NCBI GenBank assembly: GCA_002284615.2
Contig: MU069996.1
Coordinates: forward strand, 139,207 to 165,619
Length of the DNA stretch: 26,413 bases
Reading direction: 5' to 3'
From: Dunaliella salina
Taxonomy: Eukaryota; Chlorophyta; Chlorophyceae; Chlamydomonadales; Dunaliellaceae
Part shown: one piece after another, positions 9,170 to 17,124 of the stretch
Layout of the letters: each line of letters starts with the position of its first letter
How positions within the stretch are numbered: the first letter of the stretch is position 1
Position numbers and translations under genes: made by a program
The notes under the pieces: model-generated
Seen by the model: only the letters and a program-made list of their open reading frames with translations
Databases searched by the model: none
Told to the model about the DNA's origin: nothing

Positions 9170-9916
9170 AAAGCCACTCTGCTCGCCTTGTTCCTTCTGG
9201 AAAGCCCACTTCTTGGCCCACCTCTCCAGAAAGGTCTTCAGCTTGTCCGCGGTGTGTGCCCCAAAGAGTTTTTGTGCGTAAGCTTTCAATGGTGTGTGCT
9301 GATTTTGTGCAGTGTGGAGAGTTTGTTTGGGTTTGGTATCAGAACAAAATTTGAGCTCAACAAGATGGATATCTCTGTCCCTGGGATTCATATTCTGCGG
9401 GTGATGTGTGGAGTCTCTGCCTTCAAGGGGCAAAACTTATTATAACTCATTATAGGCTATAATGCTATCAGGGCGACTGAGCTGTGCATTTGGCGGTTTT
9501 CTGGATGGAAACAGCCAATGTGGAATGTGTCGTTGGACAGTGTTTGGAATTTCCATATCCAGGGAGCGTAGTTTCTCTGTATGGCATGCATCTATAGAGA
9601 CGATGTAAGATCCAAAGTCTCCTTTGCTTATTGCTTCACCACAGATGCTGAGTGCTTGATGGTGGCGATTGATATTCATCCTGTTTATCTGTGGGTGAGT
9701 GCACCTGAGTAGGGTATGGGAGGTGCTATCAGGTGTTCCACAAAGAGGGCAAAGAGAAGGCCCAGGGTAGCCACTGAAGCGTCTGGCATGTTTGCCATTG
9801 TAACGGGTGTCTGTTCGATATTTGAGGACATTGGTTTGTTCTTTGAGAGTCACAGCTTTCATGTTCCAGAAAGCATTATTAATTGTTGGATTGGCAGTGG
9901 GGTGATAATTGGACAT
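9170..9916 (-). pseudogene. F1 copy A CCHC finger and endonuclease
   Basis: The frame 9916-9440 holds the zinc finger CPLCGTPDSTSHTLLRC (C-X2-C-X7-H-X4-C, 9751-9701), the spacing typical of R2-like LINEs, then NRHH (RHN-type motif), a HWLFPSRKP segment and SRPDSII. Two successive TAA stops (9442-9437) follow. The same frame then continues with RDIHLVELKFCSDT, so the PD and ExK parts of the PD-(D/E)XK nuclease are both kept. After QHTPL the sequence (KTFLERWAKKWAFQKE) no longer aligns well with copies D and E, and it runs into the tail of copy E near 9170. Expected role: finger-guided DNA or RNA binding and target nicking. The stops make this copy non-functional. Confidence 0.78.
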
Positions 9917-9946
9917 TCTGAGCAGGTTCTGCCAATTTTGGTAGCT

Positions 9947-10750
9947 TTATGTGCTGAGGTTTGCTGTTCCCAATTTGTGCTTTTCATGCATAACTTGTTT
10001 CAGTTTGTCCTGGAGGTTTGAAAGGGGCAAGTATTCTGTGTGAGCCTCACCATTGCTCTGAGAGCAATGTGTTTTGATAGATGCAGCAAGCCAATAGAGA
10101 TGGAAGAAAGGAGTTTCTGCCTGGTTGAGTGAGGTGTTAGCTTTATCAGGCAGCATAGCTGCTTGATGAGCAAGGGCATCTGCGCTTTCATTACCAAGGA
10201 TACCACAGTGTGATTTTACTTTGTAGAAGTGGACAGGGCCTTCTGAAGCATTAATGTAGGCTATGATTTCTTCGAGCAGTGGTGTATGGAAGTGCATGGA
10301 CAAATCCATGGGTTTTAGAAGCTCGTTTCTATTCTGATTCAGTGCTGAAGAACTGTCAGTCGCAATTGAAGTGTGCCCTTGCTGTAGAGCTATCAAAGTT
10401 ACAGCGAGCTCTGCTCTGTTAATAGTATGAGTGGGACCATGGCCCTTGGGATTTATTGTGCAGATGACAGTTTTGGAGGAGATGTCTTCCGGGATGAAAA
10501 AGGATGCTCCTGCCTGCTGTGCATTCTTATTGTTGGACTTTATGACACTGCCATCTGTATATGTTAGGTGTCGCCAGCCTGGGATCTTTGGTTGCAGGGG
10601 TCGCAGGCATGGCTGTACGCCAGGTGAGATGGTTCTTTGTTGGCTGCAGACTTCGAACATGTTGTGCGTATCATGGTGTAAAAGTGCAAATTTCTTCCTC
10701 CATGTGCAGGGAGCTTTAAGAAGAGAGGGTAATGTTTTGATTTTCTGCAA
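9947..10750 (-). CDS. F1 copy A RNase H domain
   Basis: A 267-residue open frame with a clear RNase H fold. YTDGS gives D66, NRAELA gives E114, ATDSSSAL gives D132, and GNESADALAHQAA gives D191, so the four catalytic acids are all present. VKSHCGILGNESAD is the typical C-terminal motif. In retrotransposons RNase H removes the RNA strand from RNA/DNA hybrids after reverse transcription. The ~60 residues ahead of the domain may be the end of an RT thumb/connection region. It is the longest intact frame of copy A. The frame ends about 30 bp before the CCHC/endonuclease frame, in another phase. RNase H together with a restriction-like endonuclease is uncommon among LINEs; Dualen/RandI elements of green algae are the known example. 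Confidence 0.85.
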   Translation of the reverse strand: MQKIKTLPSLLKAPCTWRKKFALLHHDTHNMFEVCSQQRTISPGVQPCLRPLQPKIPGWRHLTYTDGSVIKSNNKNAQQAGASFFIPEDISSKTVICTINPKGHGPTHTINRAELAVTLIALQQGHTSIATDSSSALNQNRNELLKPMDLSMHFHTPLLEEIIAYINASEGPVHFYKVKSHCGILGNESADALAHQAAMLPDKANTSLNQAETPFFHLYWLAASIKTHCSQSNGEAHTEYLPLSNLQDKLKQVMHEKHKLGTANLST

Positions 10751-10799
10751 TCTGTTGACTGCTTCTGTGGCACCAGTTTCCTATATGGACCTCTTGTTT

Positions 10800-11729
10800 T
10801 AAATCCATAAGCCAATTTGGGTTATTATGGAAGAGCTTTTGCTTTCCCTCGTTGTTCCAAATGGCAATAAGTTGCATGTGTTTCATATTTCTTAGGAGGA
10901 GCAAGAGGAGTTAGGTAGGCTTAAGTGGCTGGAATGTGAGACTTCCTGAGGGGAATTTGGCTAGGATTGTGGCATGGTCTGGGTAACAGGTGAACCAGCG
11001 CATGTATCCTTTTTTGGTCCATCCCATCTGGCTGGGGAGGAGCATGAAGGTAGCCGTTGGGTTAGTTGTGCTAGTGATTGAAGACAGGGCATGCATGACA
11101 AGCTAGTAGATGAATTCGTCATCATAGGCAGGGTGGCAAAAGGAGAACCCTCTAAACTTGGTTCCAAACGTATCAGTGTTGGCTCCAAAAACTCTGTCTT
11201 GAGCAAAAGGGCTCCAGTATGCTTTGAAGTGCGTGTCAAATTCAAGGGGGCTTGCAAGTTTTTCTTGGGTAACCAGTGCATGGCGCATGAGGGCTTTAAG
11301 AATGTTAACTGGTGTGCGCAAAGAAGCAGATTCTTTCATTTTTTGATTGCCATTCCCAAGATGAGAAGTGTACCTGTGTAGAAGACCCATGATTTCTGTT
11401 GCTTCATTTTGAACAGGGGGCTGAATTGAAGTGTGTAGACCAGCTTGTCTGGCCGCACTGTATGCTTGAAGCAGAATTTGAAGACGGTGAGGGGTGATGA
11501 TGCCTGCGCATTTCCCTTTGGTGTCATAAATGCATGCAGCTTGAGCGGTGAATGCAAGAGGAATTTTTGGTTGTTCTTCATTATCTTTATTGGATCCTGG
11601 TACCATGAGTTCCACGTTTCCTAGCCAAATTTCACATCTATTTGTTGGTATGATGTCTGTCTGGGGATCAGTAGCCTCGAGGTCAAAGCTGCCTTGTTGC
11701 GCATGGGGTGGCCCTGGGTTGTGAGCCAA
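10800..11729 (-). pseudogene. F1 copy A methyltransferase-like domain (PCIF1/DAM type?)
   Basis: One frame runs from 11729 to 10911 with a single internal TAG at 11105-11103, then continues in another frame to ~10800. Notable parts: a helical region (11500-11250), YWSPFAQDRVFGANTDTF, then GFSFCHPAYDDEF, then TNPTATFMLLPSQ, then ATILAKFPSGSLTFQP, and finally MKHMQLIAIWNNEG (about 10865). The order 'FG...F, [N/C]-P-P/A-[FY], hydrophobic strand ending LP, FP-G, late strand before a ND-like turn' recalls the PCIF1/DAM family of N6-adenine methyltransferases, with CHPAY in the place of NPPF/NPPY. This assignment comes from recalled motif order, not a search. The first asparagine of the motif is not kept, so it may be catalytically altered or a different Rossmann domain. 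Confidence 0.45.
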
Positions 11730-12255
11730 TGCCTGTTTGAAGGCTGTGTGGCTCCCTCAAAACCTTGACAAGTGAGGTTGTCTACAACATCGTCAGCAGG
11801 TGGTGAGTGTTGTTGTGGAGAAGAAAAGTTGCCTGTATGAGATTGCTTGAATCTATGGACATGCTCCTTGAAATCTGGATGTTCAAGGAGCATAGAAGTT
11901 GGTTCCCAATAGGGCTGCCAGGTGACTCTGACCATTTCTGTTTCTTTTACTGTCTTGGTACGCTGCCTGTTCTGAGAATTAGAAAGGTGTGCGCAAGAAG
12001 GGCATTCCCAAGTGGACATTTGGTCTGCCTGGATGCGCTGTGATGGGGTGCAGAGATTGTGGTGGAGTAGGCATTCCAGTGATATGTGCGCTGGCATGTG
12101 TCACATCGAGGCATGTCAATGAAGTTATGTTTTTCATGTTCCATGCTGGTGGGAGTCCAGCAGATCTGGCAGGTATCATCTTCTATTTGGCTTCTGGGGA
12201 AGGGTTCAAGAAGAGCTACCATGAGGCCTGTTTTCGAAGGATTGGCAGAGCCCAC
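11621..12255 (-). pseudogene. F1 copy A PHD-type zinc finger and linker
   Basis: Two overlapping minus-strand frames together carry a Cys4-His-Cys3 pattern. The first (from 12255) has CQIC, then CDTC and YHW; the second (from 12097) has ECLLHHNLC and WECPSC. Joined by one frameshift near 12080, the spacing C-x2-C...C-x2-C-x4-H-x2-C...C-x2-C fits a PHD finger, including the tryptophan just before the last Cys pair. PHD fingers usually read histone tails, so a role in chromatin targeting or RNP assembly is possible. A linker with VTWQPYWEPTSMLLEHPDF follows to 11621 and overlaps the next frame. A RING-like finger is the main alternative. PHD domains are known from ORF1 of some CR1-like LINEs. 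Confidence 0.66.
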
Positions 12256-12479
12256 CTTTCAATTATCATTGGCTCCCAATGAATGAGGTATTGTGATTGC
12301 GAGTGTGCGGATGAGGTACTTTTTCTTTTCCTGCTTAGCATTTGCCAGTTAAGGATGGCCTGGATTCGAAATTCGTACTTAAAAGACGGTGTGTATGGCA
12401 GGACCCTGGAACTGTGCATACTTCTTTTTACGGTCTCTCAAGTTTTAGCATTGATGAAGTTTGCGTGCATTGTGGGCGA

Positions 12480-12720
12480 ACTGACCCCTGTGTTCATTGG
12501 GGTAGGTTAGGAATCTTGTGGAGTTGCGTTTAAGCTCCGGGTTCCTGGAGTACTTTGCACTTGATGAGGGCTGTACAGTCATCACATGTGCAAGGCTGAA
12601 CTTGGTCGCTTGTTGCTGTGGCTATCTTGGCTGGATGGACAAGATAGACTTTGTTGAGAGGTCCAAGACCAACCTAAGGGTGCATGCTGGGTGAGTCGGT
12701 GTAAAGGGTTGCGATTTATT
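12480..12720 (-). pseudogene. Probable N-terminal remnant of F1 copy A
   Basis: The minus strand reads KVYLVHPAKIATATSDQVQ followed by PCTCDDCTALIKC, ending at a TAA near 12535; a further frame continues NSTRFLTYPNEHRG. The cysteine cluster CTCDDC...C could be a small metal-binding site. One stop interrupts the upstream reading. No family is recognised. It is placed with copy A because it lies just upstream of the PHD part on the same strand, with no element end between them. Confidence 0.35.
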
Positions 12721-12791
12721 TGTCTGGGTTCTGGAGCTTTGTTGGGGTCGGCATCAGTGTTTGTAAAAGCGTGGTCAATAGTGGATTGGCT

Positions 12792-12867
12792 AAAGAAAAG
12801 GAAATAAAAGAAAATAAAAGAAAAGACAAGAAAAGAAAAGGAAAGGGAAAGAAAAAGAAAAGAAAAG
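12792..12867 (-). repeat. CTTTT-rich LINE tail of copy C
   Basis: Plus-strand AAAAG-type units with variants (AAATA, GACAAG, GGAAAG) across 76 bp. It is the degenerate 3' tail of the minus-strand copy, longer than the tails of the other copies. Confidence 0.85.
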
Positions 12868-12870
12868 TTT

Positions 12871-12890
12871 ACGCAAGCCTAAGGCCGCGT
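12871..12890 (-). other. F1 3' stem-loop of copy C
   Basis: Element sense ACGCGGCC, loop TTA, then GGCTTGCGT: eight pairs with one bulged T and one G-T pair. It is directly next to the tail. Confidence 0.65.
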
Positions 12891-12989
12891 GCATTAAGGG
12901 AAGAACCCCTAACAAAAGGTAGAGGCCTCACCAGGGGGCCCTCTACCTAAACTAGACAAAACTAGCCCAGGAGAAAGCAGGAGACAAAA

Positions 12990-13601
12990 CTAATGGGGAT
13001 CCGGAGGATTGCTTGCCATGCCCCTGAGCGCTTGGACTCTCCTTCTTCCATCCTCAGCCGCCGCCGCGTGCCCAGCAAACCCCCTCCTAGATGCCCTCTG
13101 AAAGCAAAGTGCATGTCTAATGTTAATGATGGTGGATAATCTTTGGATGGCATGGTCCCTGAGCTTCGATGCCAGTGATTTGACTTTCTGTTTGGTTAGA
13201 CCCAGATTTATGAAAGATGAAATTGTTAGCTCATTGTAAATCGTGCCACCCACACCAATTAAGATGGTATGCAAAATTACTTTGTTATTCCTGTTTGGGT
13301 TTCTTAAGCTGCGTGTTTTGAGTCTAGTTATGGTGTGGGAATGTTGAGCCTGTGCACGTTCTAAAGTGATGAAGGGATTTGTGTCAGGGCAGAATTTAAG
13401 TTTGAGGTGGATGTCTCTATCTTGTGGGGGGATCTTGGAAGGATCAAGGAGATTATTGCAGTTTGCAAGAGATGCAAGCCTGTTGAGAGCAATAGTCTGC
13501 TTCTTCTTGATGTGATGGTAAAAATTAAGAGCTTTGGCATTTAGGACATGTGTTTGCTCATGTGATAGAATAGAGAAGAAATTTGAAATGCCAGCTTCCA
13601 T
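12990..13601 (-). pseudogene. F1 copy C endonuclease C-terminal region, catalytic Glu lost
   Basis: A 203-residue frame. The middle shows RDIHLKLKFCPDT, aligning with RDIHLVELKFCSDT of copy A. Here the V-E pair is replaced by a single K, so the glutamate of the ExK motif is missing. The later VILHTILIGVGGTIY, LGLTKQKVKSLASKLRDH and NPPDPH ending match the other copies. The first ~90 residues (SHEQTHVLNAKALNFYHHIKK) do not show the CCHC finger or the PD motif, so the front half may be rearranged or highly diverged. Not expected to be an active nuclease. Confidence 0.7.
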
Positions 13602-13607
13602 GAGAGG

Positions 13608-13870
13608 ACGTACGATGCAATTGATCAGTCTTGGGAGTTCTCGGGTTTTGGAGTCCAGAGGATGTTCGCTATAGGTTGAAAAGTGTCAGTGAAGTTGGCC
13701 TTGATAAGTGATTTTAGGCCGCTTGCATGTATACTGATGCATTGTCGTAGTTGTAGGTTGTATTTAAGCATTTGATTGAAATACTTGGGAGTTTGACATT
13801 GGGGCCCTAGCAGACCATTGGCTATGTTTTGTAAGTGAGCAGTTTGGCAACATAATAATAGGTTGGTGAT
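13608..13870 (-). pseudogene. Unrecognised coding-like region upstream of copy C frame
   Basis: The minus strand is open for about 85 codons, reading GRITNLLLCCQTAHLQNIAN and later LRQCISIHASGLKSLIKANF, up to a TGA near 13626. A frameshift then leads into PLMEAGISNFF of the next frame. It looks like coding sequence of the same element, but no domain is recognised and no counterpart is visible in copies A, D or E. Confidence 0.4.
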
Positions 13871-13901
13871 TCTGCCATGAAAAGAAAAGAAAAGAAAAGT
13901 C

Positions 13902-13925
13902 TATGCAAGCCAAAGGCTGCGTGCA
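13902..13925 (-). other. F1 3' stem-loop of copy B
   Basis: Element sense ACGCAGCC, loop TTT, then GGCTTGCAT: one bulged T and one C/A mismatch. It lies next to the CTTTT tail. Confidence 0.6.
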
Positions 13926-14085
13926 TTAAGGGAAGAACCCCTAACAAAAGTTCGAGGCCTCACCAGGAGGCTCTCGACCTAAACTAGACAAAACTAGCCT
14001 AGGAGAGAGCAAGAGACAGAACTAATGGGGATCTGGAGGATTGCTAGCCATGCCCCTGAGCGCTCAGACTCTCCTTCTTCCATCC

Positions 14086-14586
14086 TCAGACGCCGCGCCC
14101 AGCAAACCCCCTCCCAGATGCCCTCTGAAAGCAGAGTGTATGTCTAGTGTTAATGATGGTGGATAATCTTTGGATGGCATGTCTTGACTTTTCATTTAGG
14201 CTCTTGGTGATAGCATCAGCGTTCCTGCAATGATATTCAACTGTCATAGATGCATATCCTGGGCCGAAACTCTGTTTGCCTTCATGAAGGAGTGCTGTGC
14301 AGGTTTTCGACCATAGTCCACATTTTTGTTTGATGGTAGAGAGTACAGAGGTGTCCCAGTGTTCCAAATTTGCTTGTGAGTATGGTGTGACGGGGAAGGC
14401 AAAAGCTATGCTAGGTATGACAGCAGTGCGCAATATATCTAATGTTTGTATGGGGCTAGCATATGATTGTTCAAGCCGCTGCAATTTGTCAGGGAGTTTT
14501 TGGGTTATACTCTGCAGCTGGTGAGACCAGTTAAGGTCCATGGTTATTAAGACGCCCAGGTACCGTAAAGGTTCATCAGGGCGCAT
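14086..14586 (-). pseudogene. F1 RT thumb fused to endonuclease tail by deletion
   Basis: The frame opens with LRYLGVLITMDLNWSHQLQS, the usual post-palm RYLG motif. A thumb helix region with LDILRTAVIPSIAFAFPVTPYS follows. After DAITKSLNEKS it passes straight into RHAIQRLSTIINTRHTLCFQ, which in copy C is the very end of the endonuclease. The junction therefore marks an internal deletion of RNase H and most of the endonuclease (over 1 kb judged from copy A). A short shared KSL-like stretch sits at the junction. Confidence 0.75.
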
Positions 14587-14604
14587 GAATTGGGCTGGTT
14601 GGCC

Positions 14605-15604
14605 CTATACCAAAATTCTTCCAGCAAGTAAGTGTTGGGCAAAATCTGACATATTTGTGTTGCCGTGCAGCAGTGTGCTTCCTTCGCTGTGCAGGATGCA
14701 GGTAACCTTGGTTTTGTTTCCAGGGATGATGAGGTGTGCCCAATCTGTATAGAGGGTATATTTCTTGGCTTGAAGCTGGAGGTTTTGAAACGTTTTCAAT
14801 AGGCAAATCAGGTCGTCAGCAAAGGCTCCACTGCTCGTCGTGTTTCTAATCTTATCTGGCGATGAAGATGCGGAAGGGGTGCATGCATGTGTGTAATCCC
14901 GGTTATCAACATGCAGCCAGTGGAGCAGGGGCTCAATGTAGGCAAGAAAGAGGAAGGGAGAAAGTGTGTCTCCTTGTATGGTTCCCCTCTCTACAGGGAT
15001 TTCAGAGGTGTAGTCTCCAGGAGGGAGACTAACTTGTGTGCTTGCTTGGTGGTAAAGGTTTTTGACCACATCATTAGCATCTGTGGGAAAATCCAGGTCG
15101 TACATAATAATGAGTAGCTTGTCATGGTCAGTGGTATTGAAGGCGAAGGTAAAATTTACAATAAGGGAATAGAAATCTTGGTCAAATATCTTTGCATCTT
15201 CTAGGGCCATGATTAAAAATTCTGGCCGCTGAATTGTGTCTTTCTTTTGTGGAATCCAGCTTGCATTTCACTGAGAATAAAATGCTCTTCTGCATATTCA
15301 TACAGTGTGTTATTAAGCGCGTCCAGAGCTTATAGAGAGTATTGGTGAGGCCTATTGGCCTGCCAGTGTATGGAGAAATATCAGTCTCTGGTCCTTTTTG
15401 TTTGTGGATAAGAATTGTGTCGCTAACTTTCCAAGCTTTAGGAGTAATTCCTGTGGTCCACATGATAGTGAAAAGCTGGTGGAGGATGTCTTTGTATTGT
15501 AAAGGCAAGGCTTTAAGGAGCTCATTGGCAATTTCATCTAGGAAGTGCTGGGCAGCAGAGTTCATATCTGCCTTCCAGGGATTGGACAGGTGCAACATCT
15601 TCAC
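14605..15604 (-). pseudogene. F1 reverse transcriptase, fingers and palm
   Basis: Two overlapping frames. The first (15604-15182) has ANELLKALP, TPKAWKVSDTILIHKQKGP and PIGLTNTLYKLWTRLIT, the finger motifs of LINE RTs. The second (15210-14605) has motif A as VNFTFAFNTTDH, motif B as RGTIQGDTLSPFLFLAYI, and motif C as FADD (residues 130-133). Motif A normally begins with aspartate (DFTKAFN); here the position is N19, so one of the three catalytic acids is lost. FADD is intact. The frames overlap by a frameshift near 15200. Copies DNA from element RNA at a nicked target in intact relatives; this copy is dead. Confidence 0.85.
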
Positions 15605-15643
15605 ACAATCCGTTTATTCAGGCCGGCCTATTGGGATCAAAGG

Positions 15644-16270
15644 TTTTGTGGTTGATTTACGGAAGAGGCATAGGAACGTGTGGCCAACTGAGGATCAGGC
15701 TGAACATGGTGGCCGTTTCAAACAAGATAGCCAAATAACCCAATTGGGTGGCACTCTCCTTCAGGCATAATCCTGCTTTTGGCAAGCCTCTCCATACTCC
15801 CATACTCCTAGGTATTTATATCTGGACTTGGGAAGGCACATGCAGAGATTGCTTGCTTCTGATTGTACGCCCACAAACTTCAAGTCCGAAGTTCAAGTTG
15901 TAACTTCTCACTGGCATGGAAGTGCACCTCAATGTGATTATATACTAAATTAGAGCAATGGCAGGATGAAAGACACGTTATTTTCCTCTGCTCTTTGAAC
16001 TTCTCTGTTGCCTAAGAAGAAAGTATGCACACCTTTTTACTGCCTTTTCTGCACGCAGAGTAGTGTTAGGTTATACCGGCTCTTTCTGTTATTCTGGTGC
16101 CTGTTCTCAGGATGTTATTCGTGTTTTCCAAAACCAAGCTACTGAGACCGATCGTTCATTTCCGAGCTTATGGATTTCTTTTAACACACCGAGCAGCCAA
16201 ACTACCTGGCTGAAGGTCATGTTTCCTTGTACACCTTGTAAACCTTGTGAACCTTGTTGCCGGAATAATC
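15644..16270 (+). mobile_element. F3 LINE 3' fragment, copy 1
   Basis: This plus-strand fragment aligns along its length with 17125-17700, starting at the same point (ttttgtggttgatttacgg). It includes decayed C-terminal RT-polyprotein coding, a GCAGCCA...TGGCTGA stem-loop (16193-16215) and a tail of nine-base CCTTGTAAA-type units (16224-16259). Frameshifts and stops break the coding more than in copy 2. Immediately downstream, degenerate tail-like CAAACCTTGC repeats continue. Confidence 0.72.
16224..16259 (+). repeat. CCTTGTAAA-type LINE tail
   Basis: About four imperfect nine-base units (ccttgtaca, ccttgtaaa, ccttgtgaa, ccttgttgc) after the F3 stem-loop. Matching tail units occur at 7281-7310. 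Confidence 0.8.
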
Positions 16271-17124
16271 TAAACCCCGCTTGCAATTGGAGCCCCTATG
16301 CAAACCTTGCTTACCAAAAGAGAGCCCTCAAACTTCTAAGGAAATGAGACTGACAACAATGATACCAGCACACACATGCCATCAAATTTAGCATTCTAAA
16401 GATTGGGGAAATGGGTGAGGGGGCTACAAGGCAGTTTGCTCACACGCGCGAGGATGAGGCACACACTTAAAGAAATGGGCTGACAACTTGCTAGATCTTC
16501 ATGATTATGGTTGATCCTAGCTTGCTTAAGTTGGTAGGACTTGTTGTCGGGTCTTTTTCCTTCATGAAACTGTGGTTGGTAGACGTCAGCGTAGGCTTCA
16601 ACTTTTACTTCACTGCTTACCTTATTTTCTTTTCTTTCCTTTTATTTCATCATTTCCACACATTCCAAATCTTTTTGCTGTAGGCTTTAGTGCCAACAAT
16701 CTTGTTTTACGCGCTGCTCCATCTACAGAAGAAGCAGGGAGAAAGAAACACAGTTCTGTACGGTATGACTAATCTTGTACCAAAATATAAGGAAAAGTCT
16801 AGCCCAATTCAGCTCGACAGAAGGGAACACTCATCAGGTCCGGCCAGGACAATCCCACTTGCAGTGCTACCCCAGCGCTACCAGATGCACGATGTAAGAA
16901 TCGGGAAGCACTAGCAACCACGCAGAGCAGGCAAGGCCGTAGAGAAAAGTCCTCATAGGAAAGGCGCAGAACCTATAACTTTGTGAGATGAACAACTGAC
17001 CTGCCTGCAGCTGCAATGAAGCTTCACTTGAATCAACTGAGATCCTGATCGGGGCGGCCTACAACTTAGGAGGTTGCGTATGCAGCGAGGGAGCTTTTAC
17101 ACCTCTTTACATTTGCCTGCCTGA
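16271..17124. other. Spacer, nothing recognised
   Basis: About 850 bp between the two F3 copies. It includes a pyrimidine-rich patch (16615-16660) and short plus-strand frames without known motifs. No element end or gene is supported. Confidence 0.45.

Larger units (their letters stand above)
7693..12780 (-). mobile_element. F1 LINE copy A, interrupted by copy E
   Basis: On the minus strand this element reads, from 5' to 3': a cysteine-bearing N-terminal stretch (~12720-12480), a PHD-type finger (12255-11947), a linker, a methyltransferase-like domain (11729-10800), RNase H (10750-9947), a CCHC finger and PD-(D/E)XK endonuclease (9916-9170), plus-strand copy E as a later insertion (~9165-8110), the remaining endonuclease C terminus (8090-7815), then 3' UTR, stem-loop and tail (7815-7693). 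The continuation of the endonuclease on the far side of copy E is what ties the two halves together. An RT domain is missing between the methyltransferase-like and RNase H parts. Several frameshifts and stops make the copy inactive. The 5' limit is set by the tail of copy C and is approximate. Confidence 0.72.
12780..13872 (-). mobile_element. F1 LINE copy C
   Basis: The minus-strand copy has an unrecognised upstream region (13868-13608), an endonuclease-type C-terminal frame (13601-12990), a 3' UTR, a stem-loop at 12871-12890 and a long CTTTT-rich tail (12867-12792). The last ~300 bp closely match those of copy B. Copy C abuts the tail of copy B upstream and copy A downstream. Confidence 0.75.
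13873..15604 (-). mobile_element. F1 LINE copy B carrying the RT domain
   Basis: On the minus strand the copy reads RT fingers (15604-15182), palm (15210-14605), thumb (14586-14190), then abruptly the last ~30 residues of the F1 endonuclease (14185-14086), 3' UTR, stem-loop (13902-13925) and AAAAG tail (13880-13899 on plus). RNase H, the CCHC finger and nearly all of the endonuclease are absent, so there is an internal deletion after the thumb. The 3' ~280 bp are nearly the same as those of copy C. It ends upstream next to unrelated F3 sequence. Confidence 0.8.

Noticed and set aside
8831..9445. 204-residue plus-strand frame
   Set aside because: It is out of frame with the nuclease of copy E and crosses the 3' stem-loop, the tail and the antisense of copy A.
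9947..10750. Cellular ribonuclease H gene
   Set aside because: It is embedded between LINE domains on the same strand, with a CCHC/endonuclease frame right after it.
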